From NCBI RefSeq assembly GCF_002904335.1, contig NZ_PPHF01000081.1, forward strand, positions 22,072 through 86,071: DNA of 64,000 bases, read 5' to 3'. The position numbers and the translations under genes are program-made. This stretch comes from Amycolatopsis sp. CA-126428 (GTDB lineage Bacteria > Actinomycetota > Actinomycetes > Mycobacteriales > Pseudonocardiaceae). Position 1 is the first letter of the stretch. Each line of letters opens with the position of its first letter. This document shows, piece by piece, positions 22,970 through 30,934 of this stretch. The notes under the pieces were generated by a model. That model saw only the letters and a list, made by a program, of their open reading frames with translations. It did not search any database and was not told the origin of the DNA.

Positions 22970-24937
22970 GTGTCCCTGACCAGCGTGGTCGCGCCCAGTC
23001 CTGCCCCCGAGACCGTTGCCGCACTCGTCGGCGAACGCCTTTCGGTGTCCGCACTTCACCAGCTCGGCGGCACTCTCGGCGGCTATTCCTTCGTCAAGGT
23101 CGTGGTCGACCGCGAGCAGGCGAAGATCCACTTTCTGAATCACGCGCGGCATTCCTTTCATGCGATCTATATCGGCGAAGAGATCCTCGGCGTCGGAGAA
23201 GAACGCGTGCGCGCCGAGATCGACTCGTACAACGAGGCCTTCTACCACGCGCCGGACCGCCGGTTCCTCCTCGGCATTCTCGCGCTGCACCCGCAGATGC
23301 TTTCGCTGGAGACGGTCGAGGTCGACACCATGCCGGCCGGGCTGATCCGCGAGTTCCACGCCTTCGTCGCGCAGTACACCGACCCGGCGCTGCCGCTGCT
23401 GTTCAAGCCGGCCAACCAGCTGCAGGAGCGGATCGTCCGGGAGATCCCGGCGAGCGAGCTGCCGCGCGTCTTCGCGCACGAGCTGTTCTCCACGGCGCCG
23501 TTCGTGCCGCTGAACCCGGGCACGGCCACCGGGCGGCTGCGCGCGTTCCGCACCGAGGCCGAGTACCGGGCCGCCACGCTGGACTGGACCGACATCATCG
23601 TGATGGACCGCGTGCCCGACGACATCCCGCGGCTGGCGGGGATCGTCAACACGCGGCACACGACGCCGTTGTCGCACACCAACGTCCTCGCCACCGGCTG
23701 GCAGATCCCGAACGCCGTCCAGCTCGGCGCCCTGGCCGAGATCGAACGCCGCGGGCTCGACGGGAAGTGGGTCGAGTACACAGTGGACGCCCAGGCGCTG
23801 TCCCTGCGGGAGGTCGACGAGCCGGCCGGCGCGGCGCCGCCGGCCTGGTACGCCCAGCGCGTCACCCTGGAGCAGCCGGAGGCCGACCACAGCCCGATCG
23901 TGAACCTCGCCCGGCTGCGTGCGTCCGACCGCCACCGCTACGGCACCAAAGCGGCCAACCTCGGCGAGCTGCACCACGTGCTGGCCCACGGGTCTCAGCG
24001 GCTGCTCGGCTTCTACCAGGTGCCGCGGCCGCCGCGGGACAACCTGCTCCCGTACCTCGCCCGGCTGCTGGACGTTCCCGCGGACGCCGACCTTTCGGCC
24101 GCGGCCCGCCGGCTGCTCGACGAGCACGTCCGCGTGCCGCGCGGCATCGCCCTGCCGTTCTCGCTGCAACGGCGGTTCCTGGAGTCGTCGCCGCGCATCC
24201 AGCAGGCCGTCGGGAAGCTGAAGATGGCCTTGGAGCTGGACGCCCGCGAGATCGAGCCGCTGTGCGTCGAGCTGCAGGGCCTGATCCGGTCGGCGCGCCT
24301 GCCGGGAGCGCTCGCCGGCGAAATCGACTCCGCGCTCGTGTCGCAGCTGGCCGGCGTGCGCGCGTTCGTCGTGCGCAGTTCGTCGAACGCCGAAGACCTC
24401 GCCGGGTTCTCGGCCGCCGGGATCTACGAGTCGCACAACCACGTCACCACGGCCGAGCGGATCTTCGCCAGCGTCAAGGAGGTCTGGGCGTCGCTGGTTT
24501 CCGTGCGCAGCGTCCGGCTGCGGCAGCAGGCCGGGATCTCCCTCGACGAGTGCTACATGGGCGTCGTGATCCAGGAGCAGGTCGGGGCGGACTTCGGCGG
24601 GGTGCTGGTGACGACGAACCCGATGAACCGCGCGGACTTCCGCACGGTGTACGTCAACGTGTCCCCTCGCGTGACGGACGTCGTCGACGGTTCGGCGCTG
24701 CCGATGCAGTACCTGTATTCGACGGTCGAGGGCGGCGGCCGCACGCTGTCCCTGGGCGACGCGCCCGCGGACCTCGACTCGCGGGCGCACGACCAGCTGC
24801 AGCGGCTGGCGATCGCCGGCCGCCTGCTGCAGGGCCACTTCTCGCCCGATTACACCTTCGACTCACCGGTGGACGTCGAGTGGCTCGCCGACGGCGAGCA
24901 CCTCCACCTCGTGCAGCTGCGCCCCTATCCGGCCTGA
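22970..24937 (+). CDS. Dikinase-like protein: phosphohistidine domain followed by PPDK-type ATP-binding domain
   Basis: A 655-residue protein. Residues ~1-180 are an unrecognised N-terminal domain. A swivelling phosphohistidine domain follows, with TPLSHTN containing candidate His236. The C-terminal half is a PPDK/PEP-synthase ATP-grasp domain: GTKAANLGEL (residues ~325-334), FVVRSSSNAEDLAGFSAAG, VVIQEQVGADFGGV and the terminal LVQLRPYP. In PPDK, PpsA and rifampin phosphotransferase the ATP domain comes first; His-then-ATP is the order in glucan water dikinases. No starch-binding domain is seen. Expected chemistry is ATP beta-phosphate to His to an unknown acceptor. GTG 22970 is set by AGGAG. 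It is 22 bases upstream of an MFS transporter gene. Confidence 0.85.
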   Translation: MSLTSVVAPSPAPETVAALVGERLSVSALHQLGGTLGGYSFVKVVVDREQAKIHFLNHARHSFHAIYIGEEILGVGEERVRAEIDSYNEAFYHAPDRRFLLGILALHPQMLSLETVEVDTMPAGLIREFHAFVAQYTDPALPLLFKPANQLQERIVREIPASELPRVFAHELFSTAPFVPLNPGTATGRLRAFRTEAEYRAATLDWTDIIVMDRVPDDIPRLAGIVNTRHTTPLSHTNVLATGWQIPNAVQLGALAEIERRGLDGKWVEYTVDAQALSLREVDEPAGAAPPAWYAQRVTLEQPEADHSPIVNLARLRASDRHRYGTKAANLGELHHVLAHGSQRLLGFYQVPRPPRDNLLPYLARLLDVPADADLSAAARRLLDEHVRVPRGIALPFSLQRRFLESSPRIQQAVGKLKMALELDAREIEPLCVELQGLIRSARLPGALAGEIDSALVSQLAGVRAFVVRSSSNAEDLAGFSAAGIYESHNHVTTAERIFASVKEVWASLVSVRSVRLRQQAGISLDECYMGVVIQEQVGADFGGVLVTTNPMNRADFRTVYVNVSPRVTDVVDGSALPMQYLYSTVEGGGRTLSLGDAPADLDSRAHDQLQRLAIAGRLLQGHFSPDYTFDSPVDVEWLADGEHLHLVQLRPYPA

Positions 24938-24959
24938 CCTTCCCGGGAGATACACGATC

Positions 24960-26213
24960 ATGCTGGGCCTTCGCCTGCCCGCGCAACCCGCCGTTCAGCG
25001 CGCCGTCCGGCTGACCTACGGGTTCCAGTTCTTCTTCGGCCTGCTGCTGTGGGTGCCGATCTTCTACTCGTACCAGAAGCTCGCCGGGCTCTCCGACGGC
25101 GAGATCTTCGGCATCCAGAGCATCTACTACATCGTGTTCTGCCTGCTCGAGATCCCGACGGGGATGATCGCCGACCGCTTCGACTACCGCACCTCGCTGG
25201 CGGCGGGCGCCGGCGTGCTGGTGGCCGCGAACCTGGTGCCGGTGCTCTCGGGTTCGTACGCGGGTTTCCTCGTGCACTTCATCCTGATCGCCCTCGCCCG
25301 CTCGCTGGTGTCCGGGGCGCAGAGTGCGTACCTGTACGAGTACCTGCACGCTTCCGGCGCCGGGGAGCACTACCTCCGCGTGGAGGGTGTCGGCCGCGCG
25401 TACAGCCTGGTCGGCAAGATCGTGTTCTGGCCGGTGATCGGGCTGCTGATGTCCTGGAGCCTCCCCTCTCCGTATTGGCTGACGGCGATCAACGCGGGCA
25501 TCGCGCTGGTCTTCGCGGGCAAGCTCCCGCCGATCCCCGGTGGCCGCCGCGTGACCGGCAAGACGGCCTCGCTGCTCGCGGGAGTCGGCGGCGCGCTGTC
25601 GGCGCTGCGTTCGTCCCGGTGGCTGGTGCTGCTGATGGTGCAGGGTGTCGCGATGTTCACGCTGGTGCGGATCTGCCAGGTGAACCTGTTCCAGCCGATC
25701 CTGGAGTCGAAGGCGCTCTCGGTGAACTGGTTCGGCGCGGTCCTGGCCGCGATGACGGTCTTCGAGGCACTGGGCGCGGCCCGCCCCCACCGGCTCCGCC
25801 GGGCGATCGGCCCGGTGGGTTCGGTGTTCACGCTGACGATCGTGATGGCGGTGTGCCTCGGGGTGATCGTGTTCGTCGGCACTTTCCCGGCGGTGGTGTT
25901 GTTGTGCGTGTTCGCGGTGGCGACGGGGATCGCGTTCCCGGTCCAGAAGCAGCTGCTGAACGACTCCATCCCGGATTCCCGCTACCGGGCCACCCTCCTG
26001 TCCATGGAGTCCATTGTGGACCGGGCGGTGTGCGCGCTGGTCGCGGTGGCGCTGGGCGCGTACCTGGCGGCCGGGCAGCTGAACGAGTTCCTGGTGCTGA
26101 CGGCCGTGGTGACGTGCGTCGCGATGGGGTTGCTCGCGGTGCTGCTGCTGGCGGTCCGCAAGCACCGCTCGGACCGCCGCCGCCCGGTCCGGCGGGAGAC
26201 GGTCTCGGCGTGA
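24960..26213 (+). CDS. MFS transporter paired with the dikinase-like gene
   Basis: A 417-residue membrane protein with about 12 hydrophobic segments. The MFS loop motif between TM2 and TM3 is GMIADRFDYRTSLAAG, and the second half repeats a similar arrangement. It starts 22 bases after the dikinase-like stop with GGGAGA upstream, so the two form an operon. It may export a compound that the partner phosphorylates, or import its substrate; the sequence does not decide direction. Confidence 0.88.
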   Translation: MLGLRLPAQPAVQRAVRLTYGFQFFFGLLLWVPIFYSYQKLAGLSDGEIFGIQSIYYIVFCLLEIPTGMIADRFDYRTSLAAGAGVLVAANLVPVLSGSYAGFLVHFILIALARSLVSGAQSAYLYEYLHASGAGEHYLRVEGVGRAYSLVGKIVFWPVIGLLMSWSLPSPYWLTAINAGIALVFAGKLPPIPGGRRVTGKTASLLAGVGGALSALRSSRWLVLLMVQGVAMFTLVRICQVNLFQPILESKALSVNWFGAVLAAMTVFEALGAARPHRLRRAIGPVGSVFTLTIVMAVCLGVIVFVGTFPAVVLLCVFAVATGIAFPVQKQLLNDSIPDSRYRATLLSMESIVDRAVCALVAVALGAYLAAGQLNEFLVLTAVVTCVAMGLLAVLLLAVRKHRSDRRRPVRRETVSA

Positions 26214-26225
26214 CGTCCGGACCCG

Positions 26226-26441
26226 TTACCGCCGGCGCGGCTCCCGGTGGAAGTACACCGTCATGTGCAGGTCGTCTTCGCCCCCGGTGACTTCGCTGCC
26301 GAAGACGACGTCCTGCACCTGGACGTCGCCGAGTTCGTCGAGGGTGTCGGCGACCCGGCGCAGCAGAGCCCCCACGTCCCCCTGGCCCGGGCCTGCCGGG
26401 TTGCTCCGCGAGAAGTGTTCGACGGGCCAGCTGTCCGCCAT
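26226..26441 (-). CDS. Small conserved protein downstream of recX
   Basis: A 71-residue protein starting MADSWPVEHFSRSNPAGPGQ and ending DDLHMTVYFHREPRRR. I do not recognise a domain; it has an N-terminal helix (LLRRVADTLDELGDV) and two beta-strands. Its ATG shares one base with the recX stop (TGATG), so it is translated by re-initiation after RecX. The role is unknown. It converges with the MFS gene, with 12 bases between stops. Confidence 0.65.
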   Translation of the reverse strand: MADSWPVEHFSRSNPAGPGQGDVGALLRRVADTLDELGDVQVQDVVFGSEVTGGEDDLHMTVYFHREPRRR

Positions 26442-26986
26442 CAGTCGATGACGGCGTCGTCGAGCAGGGTGGACTCCGCGCCGTACTCGCGGAGTTCCTC
26501 CCTGATCACGGTGTAGGCGAGGCCTTGCGGGTAGCCCTTGCGCGCGAGGAAGCCGAGCAGCCGCCGCAGGGCGGTCTGTTCGTCGACGTTGCCGAGCGAG
26601 CCGAGGCGTTTGCGGACCAGTTCCCTGGCCATTTGTTCTTCGGACTCGCGGTCGACCTCGCCGGCCGCTTGCGCGGCGACCTCGCCGTCGACGCCCTTGC
26701 GCCGCAGCTCGGCCACGAGCGCGGTGCGGGACAGGCCCTGGGTGGTGTGGCGGGACTTCACCCACAGCTCGGCGAACTCCGCGTCGTTGACCAGCCCCGC
26801 CCGGTCGAGCTTGCCGAGCAGGGTTTCGCTGGTCTCCTCGTCGAACCCCTTGCGGCGCAACGCCTGCCGGAGCTCCTCCTGAGTGCGCGCACGCACGGCC
26901 AGAAGATCGAAGCAGATCTCCTTGGCCTTCTTGTACCGCTCCTCCGGAGGCAGCTCGGCCGGCGGCACTTTGGGCGCCCTAGCCAC
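26441..26986 (-). CDS. recX: RecA regulatory protein RecX
   Basis: A 181-residue all-helical protein made of three RecX three-helix repeats (AKEICFDLLAVRARTQEEL, LDRAGLVNDAEFAELWVKSR, ARKLL-type segment RRLLGFLARKGYPQGLAY). RecX binds RecA filaments and limits recombination. GTG 26986 is preferred because GAGGAG lies 8 bases upstream; the GTG at 26995 touches that same motif. It lies 290 bp after recA in the same direction, separated by an intergenic stretch containing the GC-rich repeat. Confidence 0.92.
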   Translation of the reverse strand: MARAPKVPPAELPPEERYKKAKEICFDLLAVRARTQEELRQALRRKGFDEETSETLLGKLDRAGLVNDAEFAELWVKSRHTTQGLSRTALVAELRRKGVDGEVAAQAAGEVDRESEEQMARELVRKRLGSLGNVDEQTALRRLLGFLARKGYPQGLAYTVIREELREYGAESTLLDDAVID

Positions 26987-27145
26987 CTGGATCACTCCTC
27001 GTTCTCACGACACCACTGCCCGATCACACAGCCCCAGCCGGGGCCCGCACAGCCCCAGCCCGCACGCCACCCCAAGCCGCACTCCGCCAAGACCGCACGT
27101 CACCCCCACGCCAAGGTCCGGGTCACCACCCAAGGCGACCACGGC

Positions 27146-27204
27146 GGGGGTCCAGGGGGCTCGCCCCCTGGCGGGGGTCCGGGGGTTCGACCCCCGGAGA
27201 ACAC
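27146..27204 (-). repeat. GC-rich double-hairpin repeat, copy 2 (between recA and recX)
   Basis: A 59-bp relative of 22057-22114, again running from GGGGGTCCAGG to GGAGAACAC. Its hairpins are CAGGGGGC/GCCCCCTG and CCGGGGGT/ACCCCCGG. Differences from copy 1 are mostly paired within stems. The remaining ~230 bp of the recA-recX gap are C/A-rich and hold no gene; the hairpins could dampen recX transcription. Confidence 0.85.
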
Positions 27205-27276
27205 GGCGGAGGGATAGCGGCGAGCGCACTCCGCGAGCACACCTCACCCAATCCCGCAGCCCCTCTCCCCCGGCTC

Positions 27277-28320
27277 TTAGAAGTCGACCGGCGCCGGGAC
27301 GGCCTCGACTGCCGCGTCGAGCTGCGGGCCGATGCCGAGCTTCTCCTTGATCCGCTTCTCGATCTCGTTGGCGATGTCCGGGTTGTCGCGCATGAACTTC
27401 CGCGCGTTCTCCTTGCCCTGGCCGAGCTGGTCGCCCTCGTAGGTGTACCAGGCACCGGACTTGCGCAGGATGCCCTGGTCGACCCCCATGTCGATGAGCG
27501 AACCCTCGCGGGAGATGCCGTGGCCGTACAGGATGTCGAACTCGGCCTGCTTGAAGGGCGGGGCCATCTTGTTCTTGACGACCTTGACGCGGGTGCGGTT
27601 GCCGACCGCCTCGCCGCCGTCCTTCATCGTCTCGATGCGGCGCACGTCCAGGCGGACCGACGCGTAGAACTTCAGCGCCTTGCCACCGGTGGTGGTCTCC
27701 GGGGAGCCGAACATGACGCCGATCTTCTCGCGCAGCTGGTTGATGAAGATCGCGGTGGTGCCGGAGTTGTTCATCGCACCGGTCATCTTGCGCAGCGCCT
27801 GGCTCATCAGCCGGGCCTGGAGGCCGACGTGCGAGTCACCCATCTCGCCCTCGATCTCGGCGCGGGGCACGAGCGCGGCCACGGAGTCGATGACCAGGAT
27901 GTCGAGCGCGCCGGAGCGGACCAGCATGTCCGCGATCTCCAGGGCCTGCTCACCGGTGTCCGGCTGGGAGACGAGCAGCGCGTCGGTGTCGACGCCGAGC
28001 TTCTTGGCGTAGTCGGGGTCCAGCGCGTGCTCCGCGTCGATGAACGCCGCGATGCCGCCGTTGCGCTGCGCGTTCGCCACCGCGTGCAGGGCGACCGTGG
28101 TCTTACCGGAGGATTCCGGCCCGTAGACCTCGATGACCCGGCCGCGGGGCAGGCCGCCGATGCCGAGGGCGACGTCGAGGGCGATCGAACCGGTGGGGAT
28201 CACGGCGATGGGCGGCCGGGTGTCCTCGCCCAGGCGCATGACCGAGCCCTTGCCGTACTGCTTGTCGATCTGCGCGAGCGCGAGCTCGAGCGCCTTGTCC
28301 TTGTCGGGTGCTGCAGGCAT
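27277..28320 (-). CDS. recA: Recombinase A
   Basis: A 347-residue RecA: Walker A GPESSGKTT, Walker B LDILVIDSVAALVPR, loop L1 EGEMGDSHVGLQARLMSQALRK split, L2 FINQLREKIGVMFGSPETTTGG split, and a C-terminal domain ending APVDF. It drives homologous recombination and LexA self-cleavage. No intein is present. Upstream lie a LexA box and a RecA-NDp-like promoter, both on the same strand. It precedes recX in the typical actinobacterial order DUF3046-recA-recX. Confidence 0.97.
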   Translation of the reverse strand: MPAAPDKDKALELALAQIDKQYGKGSVMRLGEDTRPPIAVIPTGSIALDVALGIGGLPRGRVIEVYGPESSGKTTVALHAVANAQRNGGIAAFIDAEHALDPDYAKKLGVDTDALLVSQPDTGEQALEIADMLVRSGALDILVIDSVAALVPRAEIEGEMGDSHVGLQARLMSQALRKMTGAMNNSGTTAIFINQLREKIGVMFGSPETTTGGKALKFYASVRLDVRRIETMKDGGEAVGNRTRVKVVKNKMAPPFKQAEFDILYGHGISREGSLIDMGVDQGILRKSGAWYTYEGDQLGQGKENARKFMRDNPDIANEIEKRIKEKLGIGPQLDAAVEAVPAPVDF

Positions 28321-28390
28321 GGAAAGTCCACCTCGCTGGTCTGAGCCCCGTCGAGGGCTCTCTGTGTCGGTTCTTCAGCTGTCCGGTCCG

Positions 28391-28413
28391 ACGCTAGCGG
28401 CGGGGACCGACAA
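28391..28413 (-). promoter_or_regulatory. RecA-NDp (PafBC-type) damage-inducible promoter of recA
   Basis: Read on the minus strand the site is TTGTCGGTC, eight bases, TAGCGT. This matches the LexA-independent damage promoter described in mycobacteria (TTGTCRGTG-N8-TAnnnT) at all but one position. It is 71-93 bases upstream of the recA start. Activity is inferred from the match. Confidence 0.75.
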
Positions 28414-28471
28414 TTCCAGGCGCGGCGCCCAATCTGTGGATCGCTGGACCCGATGTGGACAACACCATAGA

Positions 28472-28486
28472 CGAACACCTGTTCGA
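28472..28486 (-). promoter_or_regulatory. LexA (SOS) box upstream of recA
   Basis: CGAACACCTGTTCGA contains the palindrome CGAAC-N4-GTTCG of actinobacterial LexA sites (TCGAAC-N4-GTTCGA) with one mismatch in the outermost base. It lies about 150 bases upstream of the recA start on the minus strand. Confidence 0.8.
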
Positions 28487-28557
28487 GGTCGGCAGCGACA
28501 CACCCTTGCGGTAGGGTTTTCGCCCGCCCGGGTCAGGCCCGGGCGCATCCGCGCAGG

Positions 28558-28752
28558 TCAGCGCCTTTCGGCCGGGACGTCGAAGGCGTTGCAGACCTCG
28601 CGCCAGATCTCCTTGGCCGGAATTCCGGCGGTCAGCGCCTGGTCGACGGTGCGGCCGCCGAGCCCGCTCAGGACGTGGTCGCTGGCCAGCACCTGGGCCC
28701 GCCCGGGACCGAACTCGTCGGCCATCAGCCGCCGGAAAACCGTGATCCGCAT
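28558..28752 (-). CDS. DUF3046 protein
   Basis: A 64-residue helical protein beginning MRITVFRRLMADEFGPGRA and containing SDHVLSGLGGRTVDQAL and PAKEIWREVCNAFDVP. These are DUF3046 hallmarks; the family is small, of unknown function and regularly found just upstream of recA in actinobacteria, as here. ATG 28752 matches the family start; an in-frame ATG nine bases upstream is less likely. Confidence 0.85.
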   Translation of the reverse strand: MRITVFRRLMADEFGPGRAQVLASDHVLSGLGGRTVDQALTAGIPAKEIWREVCNAFDVPAERR

Positions 28753-28797
28753 CGGACCCACTCTAACCGGCGGGCGCGAACGGCCCGTTCGCGCCGT

Positions 28798-30636
28798 CTA
28801 CCGGCCCGGCTGGACGCTCGCCTCGAAGTAGTCGGCCAGCGTGCCGGGCGTGGTCGCGGCCGCCTGGTCACTCGTGTTCAGCTGGTAGATGAACCCGGCC
28901 AGCGGCCGGTCCGCGACCGTGAACACGAGCACCGCCGACGTCTTCCCCGCGGCCGACGCGTAGTGCCCCTTGAGCCCGTTGCCGCCCCAGTCGGCCTCGG
29001 TGCGGTCGCCGCCCGCCGAGGCGAGCAGGCCCTCGGTGTACTGCTTGAGGGCGTCGGCGCTGTCGCCGTGGACGTAGGTCACCTGCGTGCCGGCCCGGCC
29101 CGGCGCGGAGCAGGTCGAGGCGGCCCCCAGGCTCTGCGCCGGCGCCGCCGGGCCGTTGCCCATGCCCGGCTTGCAGTCCCCGGTGTCGGCGATCTTCCCG
29201 GCGAGCTGGCGCAGGCACCCCGTGAAGCCCTTGTCGTCCGCCTGCCCCGGCGTCTTGCACTGGTCCGCCGTGTAGGTCGTCACCGAGGACGACGACGTGA
29301 GGAACACCGTCAGGCCCACCGCGAGCGCCACGACGACCGCGGCCGCGATCCCGATCAGCAGCTTCTTCTTCCCGCCGGGCTTCGGCTCGGCCTTGTCGGG
29401 CGCGGGCGAGTACGCCGGGAAGTTCGACGGCACCGGCTGCGGGCCGCTCGGCGGGAAGTTCGACGGCGCGTAACCCGGGTACTGCGGCGGCGGCGCGTAC
29501 TGCGGGCGGCGCGGCGGCGCACCCGCGGCCACCGCCCCTTCGACGTTCTGGGTGCGCACGGACGATCCGTCGCGGGCCACATGCTGCGCGCCGAGCGCGA
29601 CGGCGGTCTCCGGCTGGTCGAGGCTGGCGGGCACGACACCGAGCTTCTCCGCGATCATCGCGCCGACCAGCGGCAGCCGGCTCGACCCGCCGACGAGGTA
29701 GATGCCGGCCAGCCGGTCCGGGGTCAGCCCGGACGACCGCAGCGTCCGCGACAGCAGCTCGACGCTGCGCAGCATCGCCGGCCGGACCAGGCCTTCCAGC
29801 TCGCCGCGGGTGACGAGGACGTCCTTGAACGGCTCGGGCATCGGCACCTCGGTCTGCGGGTGCCGCGACAGCGCCTCCTTGGCCGCCTTGACGTCCTCCT
29901 GCAGCGCGCGCCGGGTGCGCCGGTCGGCGGTGGACTCCGGGCGCAGCAGGCGCTGCCAGCGCTGCGGGTCGGAGTGCGAGACCTCGCGTCCGACGTGCAC
30001 CATCAGCGCCTGGTCGACGTCGAGGCCGCCGAGGTCGGGCAGGCCGTCCTCGGCGAGCACGGTGAACCCGTTCTGCGTGGCGCCGACGACCGCGACGTCG
30101 AAGGTGCCCGCGCCGAGGTCGTAGACGGCGAGGGCCTGGCCGGGCGCGAGCGACTTGCCGGGGAACGACGCGAAGTGCGCCGCGGCGGCGACCGGCTCGG
30201 GCACCAGCAGGATGTTCGGGCCCATCCCCGCGAGCCGGGCGGCGGCCATCAGCACGGTGCGGCGCGGCTGCCCCCACTGCGCGGGGTGGGTCAGCCGGAC
30301 CTCGTCGGGCTGCTCGCCGCCGAGCTGGCGAGAGGTTTCCTCGAGCACGCGGCGCAGGATGGCGGCCAGCGCGTCGGTGACCGGGACGACGTCGGTGCCG
30401 AGCAGCAGGGTCTGCTCGTCGATGCGGCGCTTGGGGTTCGGTTCGAAGCGGGTCGGGTCGAGCCGGGCGCGGCGCTCGGCGTCGCGGCCGACCATGATCG
30501 TGCCCTCTTCGGTGGCGAACACCGCCGAAGGCATGTTGGCCGAGCCGTCCACCTCGACGACCCGGGGCGGCCTCCCGTGCGCCGAAAGCACGGCGACGGT
30601 GTTGGACGTCCCGAGGTCCACGGACAGGATCCGCAC
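28798..30636 (-). CDS. Hsp70-like ATPase fused to a transmembrane anchor and extracellular domain
   Basis: A 612-residue protein. The N-terminal actin/Hsp70 ATPase has VRILSVDLGTSNTVAVL (phosphate 1), VYDLGAGTFDVAVVG (phosphate 2) and IYLVGGSSRLPLVGAMI (adenosine). The usual peptide-binding domain is absent; it is replaced by a Pro/Tyr/Ala-rich linker (residues ~345-420), a single TM helix (LLIGIAAAVVVALAVGLTVF) and ~165 external residues with four cysteines (DQC, TGC, DCK, STC) that could form two disulfides. GTG 30636 has GGGGAG upstream. Such membrane Hsp70 proteins in actinobacteria are thought to couple cytoplasmic ATP hydrolysis to envelope functions; the exact role is unknown. Confidence 0.82.
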   Translation of the reverse strand: MRILSVDLGTSNTVAVLSAHGRPPRVVEVDGSANMPSAVFATEEGTIMVGRDAERRARLDPTRFEPNPKRRIDEQTLLLGTDVVPVTDALAAILRRVLEETSRQLGGEQPDEVRLTHPAQWGQPRRTVLMAAARLAGMGPNILLVPEPVAAAAHFASFPGKSLAPGQALAVYDLGAGTFDVAVVGATQNGFTVLAEDGLPDLGGLDVDQALMVHVGREVSHSDPQRWQRLLRPESTADRRTRRALQEDVKAAKEALSRHPQTEVPMPEPFKDVLVTRGELEGLVRPAMLRSVELLSRTLRSSGLTPDRLAGIYLVGGSSRLPLVGAMIAEKLGVVPASLDQPETAVALGAQHVARDGSSVRTQNVEGAVAAGAPPRRPQYAPPPQYPGYAPSNFPPSGPQPVPSNFPAYSPAPDKAEPKPGGKKKLLIGIAAAVVVALAVGLTVFLTSSSSVTTYTADQCKTPGQADDKGFTGCLRQLAGKIADTGDCKPGMGNGPAAPAQSLGAASTCSAPGRAGTQVTYVHGDSADALKQYTEGLLASAGGDRTEADWGGNGLKGHYASAAGKTSAVLVFTVADRPLAGFIYQLNTSDQAAATTPGTLADYFEASVQPGR

Positions 30637-30764
30637 AGCACTCCCCTTCGCGAAAAACACGCCACGACGGCGCCCGCGTGATGCTGCCATGCGCGCGGTC
30701 ACCGTGCGTGCGGACCCGGGAAAGTCACTGCTCCTTGACGTGGGCGCCGATCAAGGTGCACGAT

Positions 30765-30785
30765 AGTTGCACAGTTCAGTCAACT
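30765..30785. promoter_or_regulatory. Candidate DeoR operator upstream of the pdxA-like operon
   Basis: AGTTG (30765-30769) and CAACT (30781-30785) are an inverted repeat with an 11-base AT-rich spacer, in the ~300-bp divergent gap before pdxA. TTGACG at 30735-30740 could be a -35 element. The DeoR protein encoded at the end of this operon is the likely binder; this is inference. Confidence 0.35.
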
Positions 30786-30934
30786 CGACTGCTCGGATCG
30801 CGCAAGAAGGGAGGGTCGGTGCCGGTGAACGTAGGTACCCGGCACGCCTCGCCACCACACGCCATGCAGGCGGTTCGGAAGGCGCCCTGCCCGGAAAACC
30901 CGAACCACCTCCTGGCCACCGGAAGGAACCACCC

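Noticed and set aside
30641..30702. Longer N-terminus for the Hsp70-like protein
   Set aside because: The extra residues are Arg-rich and precede a proper GGGGAG site; Hsp70 proteins begin at the VRILSVDLGTSN segment.
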